Below are positions 25,062-34,469 of a stretch of 45,887 nucleotides of DNA, piece after piece. The notes below the pieces were generated by a model. It did no database searches. It saw only the letters and a program-made list of their open reading frames with translations, and was not told the origin of the DNA. The DNA is from Flavobacteriales bacterium UBA7468 (lineage in GTDB: Bacteria > Bacteroidota > Bacteroidia > Flavobacteriales_D > Crocinitomicaceae). Both the position numbers and the translations under genes were made by a program. Numbering within the stretch: the first letter of the stretch is position 1; the number at the start of each line of letters is the position of its first letter. Location of the stretch: positions 1 through 45,887 of the forward strand of contig DLPC01000020.1 of NCBI GenBank assembly GCA_002478565.1, read 5' to 3'.

Positions 25062-26345
25062 TTACTTCACAACCTTCACAAGCTCAATGCCATTCGTGGA
25101 CTGCACTTCTAAGAAATAAACCCCACTTTGTAGATGTGCCGTTTGGAGTTCCACACTCTGTGCAGCTGGATGTGTTTGTAAAACCACCTTGCCTTGTGAG
25201 TCGCGCAGCGTGAGGGCTTGAATAGGCGCCTTGGCTGTGACGGTAAGCAACTGCTCAAACGGATTCGGTGCAACTTTGACTGATCCTTGCTGAACTTGCG
25301 TTAAACCAGCTGAATTGGCATTAGGATTTTCGCGGATGGCTGCTGCTTCAAAACAATCTGCAGAATGACGCATCATGTCATAATAAAGAATGGAACCATT
25401 CAAGGTAGGCACAGTGCTTTCGCTGACCACCGCACCAGTCGTGACCGAAACGCCAATGATTTTAATTTCAGGCCCTGGCAGTGAAGCGGCAAAATAATAA
25501 ACCCCATTGACAGGATCAATGGTAGAACTACCATTGGCAGAATACATCGGGTATGGGAGTGGCTGTTGAGAAACGATGGAAACCACACCCGTTTGCGGAT
25601 TGATTTTGCCCAAATAGAAGGTCAATGGTGGCGCGGTATTCATACGGACCAAACCGTAAATGGTGGTATCTGCACAATTATAAGTGTAGTTGTCAATGAA
25701 CATACCGCCTTGTGGAAAAGTGATGGTCTGACTAGAATAGATTTGCCCAGTATATATATCGAGCCCAACGATAGCCGTTTGGGTAGAATAATAATAGACC
25801 ATTTCATGTGGGTTGATTGCATTACTGATGCCAGCATAAATCTGGCCCACCGATTGCGGAGATATTTGGGTAATGACCGCCGTTGCCGGATCAATTTTAG
25901 CCAAATACAATTCGCCATTGGCTTGCCCAATGCCTGTCGAAGTTGTACGACGTGCCAAACCATAAATGGTAGAATCACTTGGGTTGAAACGGAAATTATC
26001 AAAATAACTTGGCGCAATTGGGTTACTCATGGTATTTTGCGCAATTGGTAAACCATCGAGCATGTTCACGGATAGAAAGGTCGTAAATGATTCAAAGTAA
26101 TATTCTTGCGAATATGGATTGAGCGCAGCACCCGTGAGGTTAAAAGCAGGCGCTAAAGAAGTCTGGCTCAATTGCGTAAAAGTATCGGTGTTGGGGTCTA
26201 GTTTGGTTAAAAAGATTTGCCCACTGCTGACGTCATTACCCACACTCGGCTTGCGCAGTAAACCATAGAGGAAGCCATTTTGGCCAAAAGCAGCTGTTTG
26301 AAGGCCCGCAAAAAGCAAGGTTACAAGTAATTGTTTGCGTTTCAT
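25062..26345 (-). CDS. T9SS type A exported protein, beta-propeller-like
   Basis: The 427-residue protein starts with a signal peptide (MKRKQLLVTLLFAGLQTAAFG). The body repeats a unit of about 90-100 residues (IYGLARRTT...LYLAKIDPATAVITQIS; IYGLVRMNT...FYLGKINPQTGVVSIVS; YYF...GVSVTTGAVV), suggesting a propeller. The last ~75 residues are a type A T9SS sorting domain (VKVAPNPFEQLLTVT, LQSGVYFLEVQ, ELVKVVK). It is probably secreted or anchored to the cell surface. Ligand unknown. Confidence 0.83.
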   Translation of the reverse strand: MKRKQLLVTLLFAGLQTAAFGQNGFLYGLLRKPSVGNDVSSGQIFLTKLDPNTDTFTQLSQTSLAPAFNLTGAALNPYSQEYYFESFTTFLSVNMLDGLPIAQNTMSNPIAPSYFDNFRFNPSDSTIYGLARRTTSTGIGQANGELYLAKIDPATAVITQISPQSVGQIYAGISNAINPHEMVYYYSTQTAIVGLDIYTGQIYSSQTITFPQGGMFIDNYTYNCADTTIYGLVRMNTAPPLTFYLGKINPQTGVVSIVSQQPLPYPMYSANGSSTIDPVNGVYYFAASLPGPEIKIIGVSVTTGAVVSESTVPTLNGSILYYDMMRHSADCFEAAAIRENPNANSAGLTQVQQGSVKVAPNPFEQLLTVTAKAPIQALTLRDSQGKVVLQTHPAAQSVELQTAHLQSGVYFLEVQSTNGIELVKVVK

Positions 26346-26496
26346 GATGAATAGATTTAGTGTTTATATAAAGATAAACACAGTAGCTATCTTATTGTTT
26401 CACAACACACTACAACAATTGAAATTATAGAACATGTTCTATAGTGAAAGGCGGAATACATAGATAATAATTTGGGAAGGAAACAATTCCTTAAGT

Positions 26497-26643
26497 TTAA
26501 GGCTTCAACCTTTTAATTTTTCCGTTCTCACTGATGACAACGGATTGACCCAAAGCACGTTTTTTTTCAATTAACATTTGGGAAGACAATTTCATCGCCT
26601 TTTTGACAGTTTCATTCAAATGTTTCTTCTCATCAGTTGTCAT
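26497..26643 (-). CDS. 48-residue putative partner/antitoxin of the zeta-like kinase
   Basis: The short frame encodes a lysine-rich helical N-terminus (MTTDEKKHLNETVKKAMKLS) followed by IEKKRALGQSVVISENGKIK. The latter pattern (helix, then VVISENGKI-R-L strand) is common in small proteins adjacent to zeta-toxin-like ATPases. It overlaps the 3' end of the kinase gene by 11 bp and so is translated second, whereas such partners usually come first. Role as antitoxin is inferred from context. Confidence 0.6.
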   Translation of the reverse strand: MTTDEKKHLNETVKKAMKLSSQMLIEKKRALGQSVVISENGKIKRLKP

Positions 26644-27217
26644 AACCGCAATTCTTTAAGAATTCAAATTTATCGTTTTCGTAGATAATATAATCAGAAT
26701 TAAACATCTTTTCAGCAATTAGTTCTGACTCTAGATTTGAGTTATCATAAATATACAATGAATCGACTATTTCAGCATAGAGGTTAAACAAATTTTTAAT
26801 ACCTAAATAATACCTTCGTCGAACAACTTCACTCTGAACATAATGACCACCCTCTGCAACTCTTATCGCTACACGATCTAAAGCCAATTCTACAGACTCA
26901 AGATAGAAAAAGATTATTGTAGTGTAGTAACCCTTCGACTTTGCAAGCTCTATTGTCTGTACAAACGACCTCGTGGATAAAGTTGTTTCAAAAGAAAAGT
27001 TTTCACCGCTATCTAAAAGTTCTTGTATTCGAGTCAACATCATTCTACCCGCAGCAATGGCTACCTGTTCAGGCCTAAAGGGTGAGAGACCGCGTGCAAT
27101 CTCGTCTGCATTAACAAACTCTTTACATTCAAGAATCTCTGGCAGAATATTAAAAGAAGCTGTTGTCTTCCCGGCACCATTGCATCCTGCAATTACATAT
27201 AACTTCTTTTGATTCAT
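26633..27217 (-). CDS. Zeta-toxin-like P-loop kinase
   Basis: The 194-residue protein has Walker A GCNGAGKT at 11-18, then FVNADEIARGLSPF, ENFSFETTLSTRSF and IIFFYLESVELALDRVAIRV. These are the core motifs of the zeta toxin/COG4185 group. Zeta toxins phosphorylate UDP-GlcNAc and block cell-wall synthesis; some relatives act on other small molecules. The Asp in NADE and the Arg of RVAIRVAEGGH are the expected functional residues. It is coupled to a 48-residue partner at its 3' end. Confidence 0.84.
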   Translation of the reverse strand: MNQKKLYVIAGCNGAGKTTASFNILPEILECKEFVNADEIARGLSPFRPEQVAIAAGRMMLTRIQELLDSGENFSFETTLSTRSFVQTIELAKSKGYYTTIIFFYLESVELALDRVAIRVAEGGHYVQSEVVRRRYYLGIKNLFNLYAEIVDSLYIYDNSNLESELIAEKMFNSDYIIYENDKFEFLKNCGYDN

Positions 27218-27267
27218 TAACTAAAGATAATTATAATATTCCCGAAATCGAAGCAAATTTACCTACC

Positions 27268-28170
27268 TCAATCAAACAACTCCACCGCCAAACGAAAGGT
27301 ATTGCAATGCGCCTCGACAATGACTTTGATGTCTGGAGAATAGCCGCCACCTAGGGCAACCGCTACAGGAATGCCCAATTGCTTCAAGGACTCAAATACA
27401 AACGCATCGCGTTGTTTACACGCAGCCAAACTCACTTGTAATTTGCCAAATTTATCGGTATCTAAGATGTCAACCCCTGCCAAATAAAAGGCGAAATCGG
27501 GCTGAAACGACGCCAGCACCTTCGGCAAGTATTCATGCAACAAAGCCAAATAGGTTTCACTGGTGGTGCCGTTGGCAAGTTCGATATCGAGATCCGACTT
27601 TTCCTTATGAAACGGGTAATTACTACCCCCATGCATGCTAAACGTAAAGACATTCGGGTTGTTTTCCATCAGCTTAGCCGTGCCATTTCCTTGATGTACA
27701 TCGAGGTCAATGATCAATATGCGCTGACACAACTTTTGCCCGAGCAAATAATTCGAAGCCACCGCCATGTCATTGAGCAAACAAAAACCCTCGCCCCTAT
27801 CGGCAAAGGCATGATGCGTACCCCCGGCCACATTCAAAGCAGCCCCTTCTTTCAAGGCATGCAGCGCTATATCAATGGTCCCTTGCGTAATCACCAACTC
27901 GCGCTCAATCAACTCAGGCGACTGCACAAAACCAATTTTACGCTGCTCCGAAGGGCTCAACCCTTGCTTCAATAATTTATCGAAATACGCTGCATCGTGC
28001 GTGGCCAAAACCACCTCTGCGGCACAACTCCCGGGCCTAAAAAAATGCCCCTCATGACAAGTTCCCTCATGCAACAACTGCCGCGGAATCAAATCATACT
28101 TGAGCATCGGAAACCGATGATTCTCAGGCAAAGGATGCATATAAATAGGGTCGAAGGCGATTTGGATCAT
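27268..28170 (-). CDS. Histone-deacetylase-family (AcuC/APAH-like) hydrolase
   Basis: The 300-residue zinc deacetylase-fold enzyme shows GGTHHAFADRGEGFCLLNDM with the active-site His pair, LIIDLDVHQGNGT supplying the Asp and His zinc ligands, and FYLAGVDIL with a further Asp. It may act on acetyl-lysine, acetylpolyamines or another amide; family members in bacteria are mixed. It starts with the HP(L)P...HRFPM segment that is typical of the short HDAC branch. It has no evident operon partner apart from the 59-residue gene upstream. Confidence 0.87.
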   Translation of the reverse strand: MIQIAFDPIYMHPLPENHRFPMLKYDLIPRQLLHEGTCHEGHFFRPGSCAAEVVLATHDAAYFDKLLKQGLSPSEQRKIGFVQSPELIERELVITQGTIDIALHALKEGAALNVAGGTHHAFADRGEGFCLLNDMAVASNYLLGQKLCQRILIIDLDVHQGNGTAKLMENNPNVFTFSMHGGSNYPFHKEKSDLDIELANGTTSETYLALLHEYLPKVLASFQPDFAFYLAGVDILDTDKFGKLQVSLAACKQRDAFVFESLKQLGIPVAVALGGGYSPDIKVIVEAHCNTFRLAVELFD

Positions 28171-28191
28171 GCGAGGTACAAACTTAGCAAA

Positions 28192-28371
28192 CTACGTCTC
28201 TAAATCGTAATTATTCAACTGCGATTTGATCAACAATTTGACGTAATGCCTATTGCGCCGCTCCTTCTTGGCATCCGCTCGCTTAGCCACCCGCTTGTCT
28301 TTGACAATCAATTTAAGGTCATTGAGGTCCGAAAACTCCCGAACGTCATTGATAGATGTTCTTTTCAGCAT
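28192..28371 (-). CDS. Small basic protein, 59 residues
   Basis: Starting at MLKRTSINDVREF, the protein is rich in Lys and Arg (VAKRADAKKERRNRHYVK) and probably helical. Twenty-one bp separate it from the HDAC gene downstream. It resembles no family I know. The longer ATG at 28416 adds a hydrophobic lead that does not look like a signal. Confidence 0.5.
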   Translation of the reverse strand: MLKRTSINDVREFSDLNDLKLIVKDKRVAKRADAKKERRNRHYVKLLIKSQLNNYDLET

Positions 28372-28452
28372 TTGAAAGAAACAACTATGTAAAAGGAATG
28401 TTTGGAGAGGGATCAATCAACATGAAGAAGAAAATACTTTATCTTTACTTAA

Positions 28453-28845
28453 ATGAAAAAAGTAGAAGTTGTAGCAGCCGTCATTGAACATCAAGGCAAA
28501 ATTCTAGCAGTTAGAAGAGGAATTTCAAAACTCCATTACATATCAGAAAAATGGGAATTCCCAGGTGGAAAAATGGAGGACGGAGAAAGCGAGCAACAAA
28601 CAATTGTTCGTGAGATCAGAGAAGAACTTCACATGGACATTTACCCGAAAGAAAAACTATTGACTGTCGAACACACTTACCCCGATTTTCACCTCACCAT
28701 GCATACGTATTTGTGCGAAGCAGAAACAAGCTCGCCTACACTAACTGAACATACCGCTTATAAATGGTTGTCTCGTGAAGAACTTAATACATTGGATTGG
28801 GCAGCGGCTGATGTGCCCATAGTTAGAGCTTTAGAAGATAGATGA
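28453..28845 (+). CDS. NUDIX (deoxy)nucleoside triphosphate pyrophosphohydrolase
   Basis: The 130-residue MutT-like protein has the full Nudix box at residues 39-61 (GKMEDGES...REIREELHM): Gly39, Glu45, Arg53, Glu54, Glu57 and Glu58 are present, with His at the usual late Gly. WEFPGGK precedes it. MutT-type enzymes hydrolyse NTPs or modified dNTPs to monophosphates. The stop overlaps the ATG of the helicase gene by 4 bp (ATGATGG context), so the two proteins are translationally coupled; this implies function with the helicase rather than general housekeeping. Confidence 0.88.
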   Translation: MKKVEVVAAVIEHQGKILAVRRGISKLHYISEKWEFPGGKMEDGESEQQTIVREIREELHMDIYPKEKLLTVEHTYPDFHLTMHTYLCEAETSSPTLTEHTAYKWLSREELNTLDWAAADVPIVRALEDR

Positions 28846-31709
28846 TGGATTTTGTAGATAAATTTCTCCCCAGCCTTAAAACTGGATTCATTGATCGCGA
28901 AGTTTCATCTGACTTTGCTTACCGACCTCAATTGGTAATCAATGAACCCGATAAAAATAAACGAGTCCTTTCTACCCTACTTTCCGAATTATATGAATTA
29001 AGCGATCCTGAAAATGATGGTTTTTTCTTTTCTGTCGCGTTCGTTACTACAAGTGGCTTGCAATCCATAAAACAAGCACTTGTCGAACTTGAAAGTAAAG
29101 GAGTTAAAGGGAAAATATTGGCATCTCAATACCTTAATTTTACACAACCTGAAGCCCTAAAGCAAATATTGGAATTCAATAATATAGAGCTAAGAATTGC
29201 AACCTCAGGAGACTTTCATAACAAAGGATACATTTTTAAAAAACAAAGCCATTATAACCTAATCATTGGGAGTAGTAACCTTACCGCAAATGCTTTGAGT
29301 AGCAATAAAGAATGGAATTTAAAAGTGTCTGCTGCAAACAACTCTGATTTGGTGCATCAAACCATTCTTGAGTTTGAAGCATCATTTATTTCGGCGACAC
29401 CCGTTACATCTGCTTTTATTGAACATTACAGGCTAATCTACAATAGAGAAAGAACGTTTAGATCGAAACTAGCTCATATTCGAGGTGAAGATCCAGTAGA
29501 ATTACCAGTCCCGAATAAAATGCAAGAAATTGCGCTTGATAACTTACATTCTCTTAGAAAAAAAGGACAAAGTAAGGGTTTGTTAATTTCAGCAACTGGG
29601 ACAGGAAAAACCTACCTATCTGCTTTTGATGCAAAACAATTTGGTGCTAAAAAATTGCTTTTTGTAGTGCACCGTAGGACTATTGCAGAAAAATCAATGC
29701 AATCATTCAAAGCACTTTTTGGCGATTCAAAAAGCATGGGTTTGTATTCAGGAAACGAAAGAGAACTTGATGCTGATTTTATTTTCTGCACAGTACAAAC
29801 CCTAGCAAAGGATGAACACCTACATCGTTTTGAAAGAAATCATTTTGATTACATCGTCATAGACGAAACGCATCGGGCTGCTGCCAAAAGTTACGATCGA
29901 ATCCTACAACATTTCGTTCCAAAATTCTTATTGGGTATGACAGCAACACCTGAAAGAACCGACGATAAGGATGTATTCGAACTTTTTGATTACAATATAG
30001 CTTACGAAATTCGCTTACAAGAAGCGCTTAAAGAAGAAATCCTCTGTCCGTTTCATTATTTTGGAATTGGAGAAATCGAAGTTGATGGTGTATTGCTAGA
30101 TGATAAAGCAGATTTCAATTTACTGATGTCTGAACAACGAGTTAAACACATTATTGAAACGATTCAAAAATATGGCTCCGACAACGGAATTGTACGGGGT
30201 TTGGTATTTTGTTCCAAAAAAGAAGAATGTCATTTTTTGGCGGAAGAATTCAATAAACGTAATCTAGTTTCAATTGCCCTTACTGGTGAGAATACAGAGG
30301 ATGAAAGGAGAATATGTATACAGCGTTTAGAAAGCACCAACTATGCTGAAAAGATTGACTATATTTTCACTGTTGACATTTTCAATGAAGGTGTAGATAT
30401 ACCAAAAGTAAATCAGGTTGTTATGCTCAGGCCTACACAATCAGCAATTATTTTTGTGCAACAACTTGGCAGGGGCCTTCGAAAAGCTGAAAACAAAGAT
30501 TTTTTAACTGTTATTGACTTCATTGGAAACTACAGCAATAATTTTTTAGTCCCCGTTGCACTATTTGGGGATGCAAGCTATAACAAGGATACTCTGCGCA
30601 AGCTTCTATCGGTAGGAAGTGAAGCCATCCCTGGAACTTCAACAATTAATTTTGATGTCGTTTCAAAAAAACAAATTTTTAAAGCTATAGACTCTTCAAA
30701 TCTTCAACTTAAAAAAGACTTAATTGACGATTACAAAAGACTGAAAAACAAACTAGGTAAAATGCCCATGATGTGCGATTTTCTAGATGCTAAATCTCGC
30801 GACCCCTGGAGCTATGTAGAATATGCTAAAAGTTACTTTCATTTTATTCAACAGATTGAAGCAGAACTACAAAATCAGTTGAGTACTCAACAAAAAGAGT
30901 TACTCTCGCTTTTCTCACTAGAAATTGCAAATGGCAAACGAATTGAAGAAGTAGCCCTTATCCAAATCTTGATTGAAAAAAATAACCGTACAATAAATGA
31001 ATTGCAATCAGTTATTTCTGATAAATACGGGTACATTATTTCTGAAAAAACGCTTGATTCATTAGAAAGAAATCTCAATTTTAAATTTTTAGGCAAAGAA
31101 CAAAACGTTCTAGTAAGAGTAAATGAATCCTTTGATTTGGCGGCCGATTTTAGACGTGAATTATCCAATGAAATCTTTGTTAAATTTTTACAAGATGTAC
31201 TAAATTACGCCACAAGGAAATTTGATAGTATTTTCAACCTTGGCCTTTTCCAAAATGGATTTGTGATCGGTGCAAAATACAGCCGCAAAGATGTCTGTAG
31301 AATATTGAATTGGGAAAAAGATATCAGTAGCACTGTTTATGGTTACCGAACCCAAAACAAACAAACTCCATGCTTTGTTACCTATCGTAAATCTGATGGG
31401 ATATCACTAGGGACTCAGTACAATGATCATTTTATTGACCCACAAACTTTTGCGTGGGAATCTAGATCGAATCGTAAAGTTGATTCGTCAGAAATACAGA
31501 ATGTCATCAACTCTGAACTCATTCTACTCTTTATAAAAAAATCAGATGGTGAAGGAACTGATTTCTACTGCATGGGGGAAGTCTCCATAATGCCTAATTC
31601 AATAGTTCAAGCCCAAATGCCCAAGTCTGGAGAGCCGGTAGTACATTTCAAATATCGATTAAAAAATAGAGTTGAAGAAAATCTCTATAAATATCTTACT
31701 AGCGAGTAG
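28842..31709 (+). CDS. PLD-nuclease/SF2 helicase/DUF3427-like protein
   Basis: The protein has 955 residues in three parts. Residues 55-185 form a phospholipase D-like nuclease domain with H126-x-K128 (FHNKGYIF) and GSSNLT at 143-148. Residues 220-590 are a superfamily 2 helicase: SATGTGKT at 250-257, VIDETH (DETH at 341-344), GMTATPERTDD, and motif VI QQLGRGLRKA near 535-545. The C-terminal ~350 residues match the DUF3427-type tail (SRKDVCRILNWEKDISSTVY). Such proteins occur in phage-defence neighbourhoods. It is AT-richer than the flanking core genes. It follows the NUDIX gene with a 4-bp overlap, and its stop overlaps the convergent HNH-HIT gene by 11 bp. Confidence 0.87.
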   Translation: MMDFVDKFLPSLKTGFIDREVSSDFAYRPQLVINEPDKNKRVLSTLLSELYELSDPENDGFFFSVAFVTTSGLQSIKQALVELESKGVKGKILASQYLNFTQPEALKQILEFNNIELRIATSGDFHNKGYIFKKQSHYNLIIGSSNLTANALSSNKEWNLKVSAANNSDLVHQTILEFEASFISATPVTSAFIEHYRLIYNRERTFRSKLAHIRGEDPVELPVPNKMQEIALDNLHSLRKKGQSKGLLISATGTGKTYLSAFDAKQFGAKKLLFVVHRRTIAEKSMQSFKALFGDSKSMGLYSGNERELDADFIFCTVQTLAKDEHLHRFERNHFDYIVIDETHRAAAKSYDRILQHFVPKFLLGMTATPERTDDKDVFELFDYNIAYEIRLQEALKEEILCPFHYFGIGEIEVDGVLLDDKADFNLLMSEQRVKHIIETIQKYGSDNGIVRGLVFCSKKEECHFLAEEFNKRNLVSIALTGENTEDERRICIQRLESTNYAEKIDYIFTVDIFNEGVDIPKVNQVVMLRPTQSAIIFVQQLGRGLRKAENKDFLTVIDFIGNYSNNFLVPVALFGDASYNKDTLRKLLSVGSEAIPGTSTINFDVVSKKQIFKAIDSSNLQLKKDLIDDYKRLKNKLGKMPMMCDFLDAKSRDPWSYVEYAKSYFHFIQQIEAELQNQLSTQQKELLSLFSLEIANGKRIEEVALIQILIEKNNRTINELQSVISDKYGYIISEKTLDSLERNLNFKFLGKEQNVLVRVNESFDLAADFRRELSNEIFVKFLQDVLNYATRKFDSIFNLGLFQNGFVIGAKYSRKDVCRILNWEKDISSTVYGYRTQNKQTPCFVTYRKSDGISLGTQYNDHFIDPQTFAWESRSNRKVDSSEIQNVINSELILLFIKKSDGEGTDFYCMGEVSIMPNSIVQAQMPKSGEPVVHFKYRLKNRVEENLYKYLTSE

Positions 31710-32616
31710 TATAATGAACTGGGGTCATTTTTATAAATGTATGTTCTTTTAATGAACCATCAAATTGGTCAATCACGATATCAAATCCTGATGTGCCATT
31801 TGTTTGGGCCACAAGTATTTTTTTTACAGATTTCATCAAGTCATGAATTGCATTTACTTCTGCTGACTTAAGTTCTAAATAATCTGAAACATGTCTTTTG
31901 GGAAAAATATAGTAGCTATCGTTGACCTTATTGACGAGCGCTAAATTGTTTTGAAATAAAATATCATCCAATGATGTGTCACAAAAATTACATTCCCCAT
32001 AACTGGCTCTAACATCGAATAAAGCAACTCTATTTCTAAAATCTGTGTCGTCCGTATCCCTTTTATTAGCATTACATTTATAACATAAAGCCTGATAATT
32101 GACTAGATCATCGATACCCTTCCAATTTTTAGGTACGATATGACCAACTTCAAGTGCTCTAACATCTGAAGGTATACCGCATAATTCGCAAACATTATTT
32201 GCACGGTTTAAAACTTGATATCGAATACTTCCATCAATAGGGCTTCTATTTTTACGCCTATGATCCCAAATCAGCATTCCTCTTTTTTGTTTGTACTCCT
32301 CAATTTTTCTTTGACAAAGCTCAATTAGTTCATCTTTATCCTTTTCTTTCAAATCACGATATCCGATGAGCTCGAACTCATTTTTTTCCTTAACAACAAT
32401 TTGATTCTTTCGCAAAACTTTCCCCACCATAGAATTAACGCGTTCTGTGTAATACTCTACCTGACTTAAATCATTTTGCACTAAATCAACAGCTATTTCT
32501 TCTGCTTTCGCTCGCCCATTATTCTCCAATAGGTGTTTAATCATTATTGGTTGATAAACATGACTCATCCGCATGTTTTTGATTAAGTATGTCCTAAGTT
32601 TTTCAAAAAAAATCAT
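31699..32616 (-). CDS. HNH endonuclease-HIT domain fusion
   Basis: The protein has 305 residues from the ATG at 32616, which overlaps the helicase stop as TGATG; an ATG at 32637 is the alternative. Residues 20-85 look like a winged-helix domain. The HNH nuclease has Cys143-x2-Cys146, VGHIVPK with His159, Asn173 and Cys178-x2-Cys181. Residues 205-300 resemble a HIT domain (ECNFC, ALVNKVNDSYYIFPKRHV, GFDIVIDQFD), but the HxHxH active site reads EHTFIKMTP, so only the first His (about 292) remains and hydrolase activity is doubtful. The HIT fold may bind a nucleotide as sensor. It is the last gene of the MazG/DUF2075 operon. Confidence 0.82.
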   Translation of the reverse strand: MIFFEKLRTYLIKNMRMSHVYQPIMIKHLLENNGRAKAEEIAVDLVQNDLSQVEYYTERVNSMVGKVLRKNQIVVKEKNEFELIGYRDLKEKDKDELIELCQRKIEEYKQKRGMLIWDHRRKNRSPIDGSIRYQVLNRANNVCELCGIPSDVRALEVGHIVPKNWKGIDDLVNYQALCYKCNANKRDTDDTDFRNRVALFDVRASYGECNFCDTSLDDILFQNNLALVNKVNDSYYIFPKRHVSDYLELKSAEVNAIHDLMKSVKKILVAQTNGTSGFDIVIDQFDGSLKEHTFIKMTPVHYTTR

Positions 32617-34469
32617 CACAATTGATTTGTCATCCACTCCAACGTCTCCTCATCACTGCTCCACACATAGCAACCTTTCATACCTCGGGTCATGAGGGTG
32701 CGGTAAGTGTTTTTGATGATCATTTCTGCAATGCGTTGGCCTTTGGCTGGGTCGGTTTTCATCAATGACTTGAGGCCGTGGATGCTTTTATCGCTAGAGG
32801 CGCGGGCGGTGGGTTGGCAGATCCATTGGCCGTTGCGGATGACTAAATCGGGGCCCATGATGACGCCAACGAAATCTACCTCGAGGCCTTGGCAAGTATG
32901 GATGCAGCCGATCTGCTCTACTGATGAAGGGCTAATGATCCAAAGCATGCCGTCCTGGGTGAGGTTCCATTTTTTGGCGAAGTTGTGCTCTGGAAAGATG
33001 ATATCGTTTGCGGTTTTGTCTGTTTTGGAGTTCCAAGGCCAGCAGTAGCCTGCTACCATACGGGCACGGTTTCGTTCTTGGTTTTTCAGGATGATTCGCT
33101 CGTAGAGTTCGTTAGGAGTTTGGCATACCTGGAAGTCGTATGCGATGTCCGAAAGATCAGTATTGGCAGTTTCTCTGATGCCTAGCATGTTGTCCAGAAA
33201 AGCCATGTAGCCGTCACTGCCATTGCAGCGGAACTGACTTGTCAATTCTAATTGATGCACAGTTGCTCCCGCTTGTGTCGCCCAAAAGCTAATTTCTGCA
33301 TGAGAACCAATATCTTTCATCGTGACACGCTGGTCTTCATCTAGGAAAAATACCGAACATCGCGCTGCGTTGATGATTTCTTTGATTTGGTTTTCGCCTA
33401 AATTGGAGAACATACCACTCTTTTCATTGAGTCGGTGAGCTTCGTCCACAAGCAAAGCATCGTATTGATTCTTTTCCGCATTAATGTAGGTTCCAGATCC
33501 TTTAAACAAGTTATTGACCCACGATTTAGAACGAATGCCACTCAGCTTACTCGCATAAACATCACGAGGTGCACTGTTCTTACTCACATATTGTACTAAT
33601 TTTTGCAATGCGGTTAACCGAGCTGTTAATTGAATAGCTACAACCGATTTACCTGTGCCCGGGCCACCTTTTACGATGACAACATGCTTACTACTCGGCG
33701 TGGATTTTTCAACTAAATTCCAGATGCGCTCGTAAACAACCTTTTGGTCATCAATCATCACAAACTCATCATTCCCTTCAATCATTTTTGAAATGGCATC
33801 GGCGAGTCCTTTAGATGGTCTAATTTGACCATGTTCAATCTGGTACATGACATTTCGGGCATCACCATACTTCACATGCGTCTTGATGAATTCTGATAAG
33901 CGCAGCACATCGTTTTTGGCAAATAATGGTGCCTTTTGCAAATCTGATTGATAAATTTCTTTGGTTAGCGGGGAAGGATCAGCACAGTTATGTAAAAATG
34001 CACAGGCTTTCAATTCAATATTCTGCTCCTCCACCGCCGAGTTGAATCCCTCCAACAAAGCGGCATAACTCCAAGCTTGATAACTTGGGTGGCTTACCTC
34101 ACGTACCGCTCCTCCAACATAAGTTTTTACAACACCTGGCAAATCCGTGGCAGTAGCTGTTTCCCATTGTTTAAGCTCCACAATTACCGCGCAATCTTGG
34201 CGTGAATCGGTTTGGCCTGTAATGATGAAATCGATGCGTTTACTAGTGTTGGGTACCTGACATTCGATACTTATTTTAGCGTCGCCAGGAATTGCGGCAT
34301 CGTCTAGTACATTTCGCATATATTGCATAGAATTCTTCCATGAAGCCACCTCATTTTTATTGGTATCTCGGCCTAAATTGCGCTTGAAGTTATCGTGAAT
34401 GATGTACTCAATTTTACTCTCGCGCACATGCGCCATGAAAGTCTCTTTATTTTCTTGATAGACAATCAT
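32616..34469 (-). CDS. PD-(D/E)xK nuclease-DUF2075 helicase
   Basis: The 617-residue protein has an N-terminal restriction-like nuclease core: Asp80 in KRIDFIITG and Glu98-Leu-Lys100 in AVIVELKQW, with helix-forming flanks. The remainder is a DUF2075 P-loop helicase: KGGPGTGKSVVAIQL near residue 270, LLVDEAHRL near 340, ELTSQFRCNGSDGY, HTCQGLEVDFVGV and NTYRTLMTRGMKGCYVW (motif VI-like Arg). It would couple ATP-driven translocation to DNA or RNA cleavage. The start overlaps the MazG stop (ATGA) and the stop overlaps the HNH-HIT start (TGATG), so all three are coupled. Confidence 0.85.
   Translation of the reverse strand: MIVYQENKETFMAHVRESKIEYIIHDNFKRNLGRDTNKNEVASWKNSMQYMRNVLDDAAIPGDAKISIECQVPNTSKRIDFIITGQTDSRQDCAVIVELKQWETATATDLPGVVKTYVGGAVREVSHPSYQAWSYAALLEGFNSAVEEQNIELKACAFLHNCADPSPLTKEIYQSDLQKAPLFAKNDVLRLSEFIKTHVKYGDARNVMYQIEHGQIRPSKGLADAISKMIEGNDEFVMIDDQKVVYERIWNLVEKSTPSSKHVVIVKGGPGTGKSVVAIQLTARLTALQKLVQYVSKNSAPRDVYASKLSGIRSKSWVNNLFKGSGTYINAEKNQYDALLVDEAHRLNEKSGMFSNLGENQIKEIINAARCSVFFLDEDQRVTMKDIGSHAEISFWATQAGATVHQLELTSQFRCNGSDGYMAFLDNMLGIRETANTDLSDIAYDFQVCQTPNELYERIILKNQERNRARMVAGYCWPWNSKTDKTANDIIFPEHNFAKKWNLTQDGMLWIISPSSVEQIGCIHTCQGLEVDFVGVIMGPDLVIRNGQWICQPTARASSDKSIHGLKSLMKTDPAKGQRIAEMIIKNTYRTLMTRGMKGCYVWSSDEETLEWMTNQL

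Noticed and set aside
28842..31709. Assignment of the PLD-helicase to the Mokosh defence system
   Set aside because: As I recall, Mokosh helicases are of the SF1 type; the motifs here are SF2 (DETH, TATPER) with a DUF3427-like tail.
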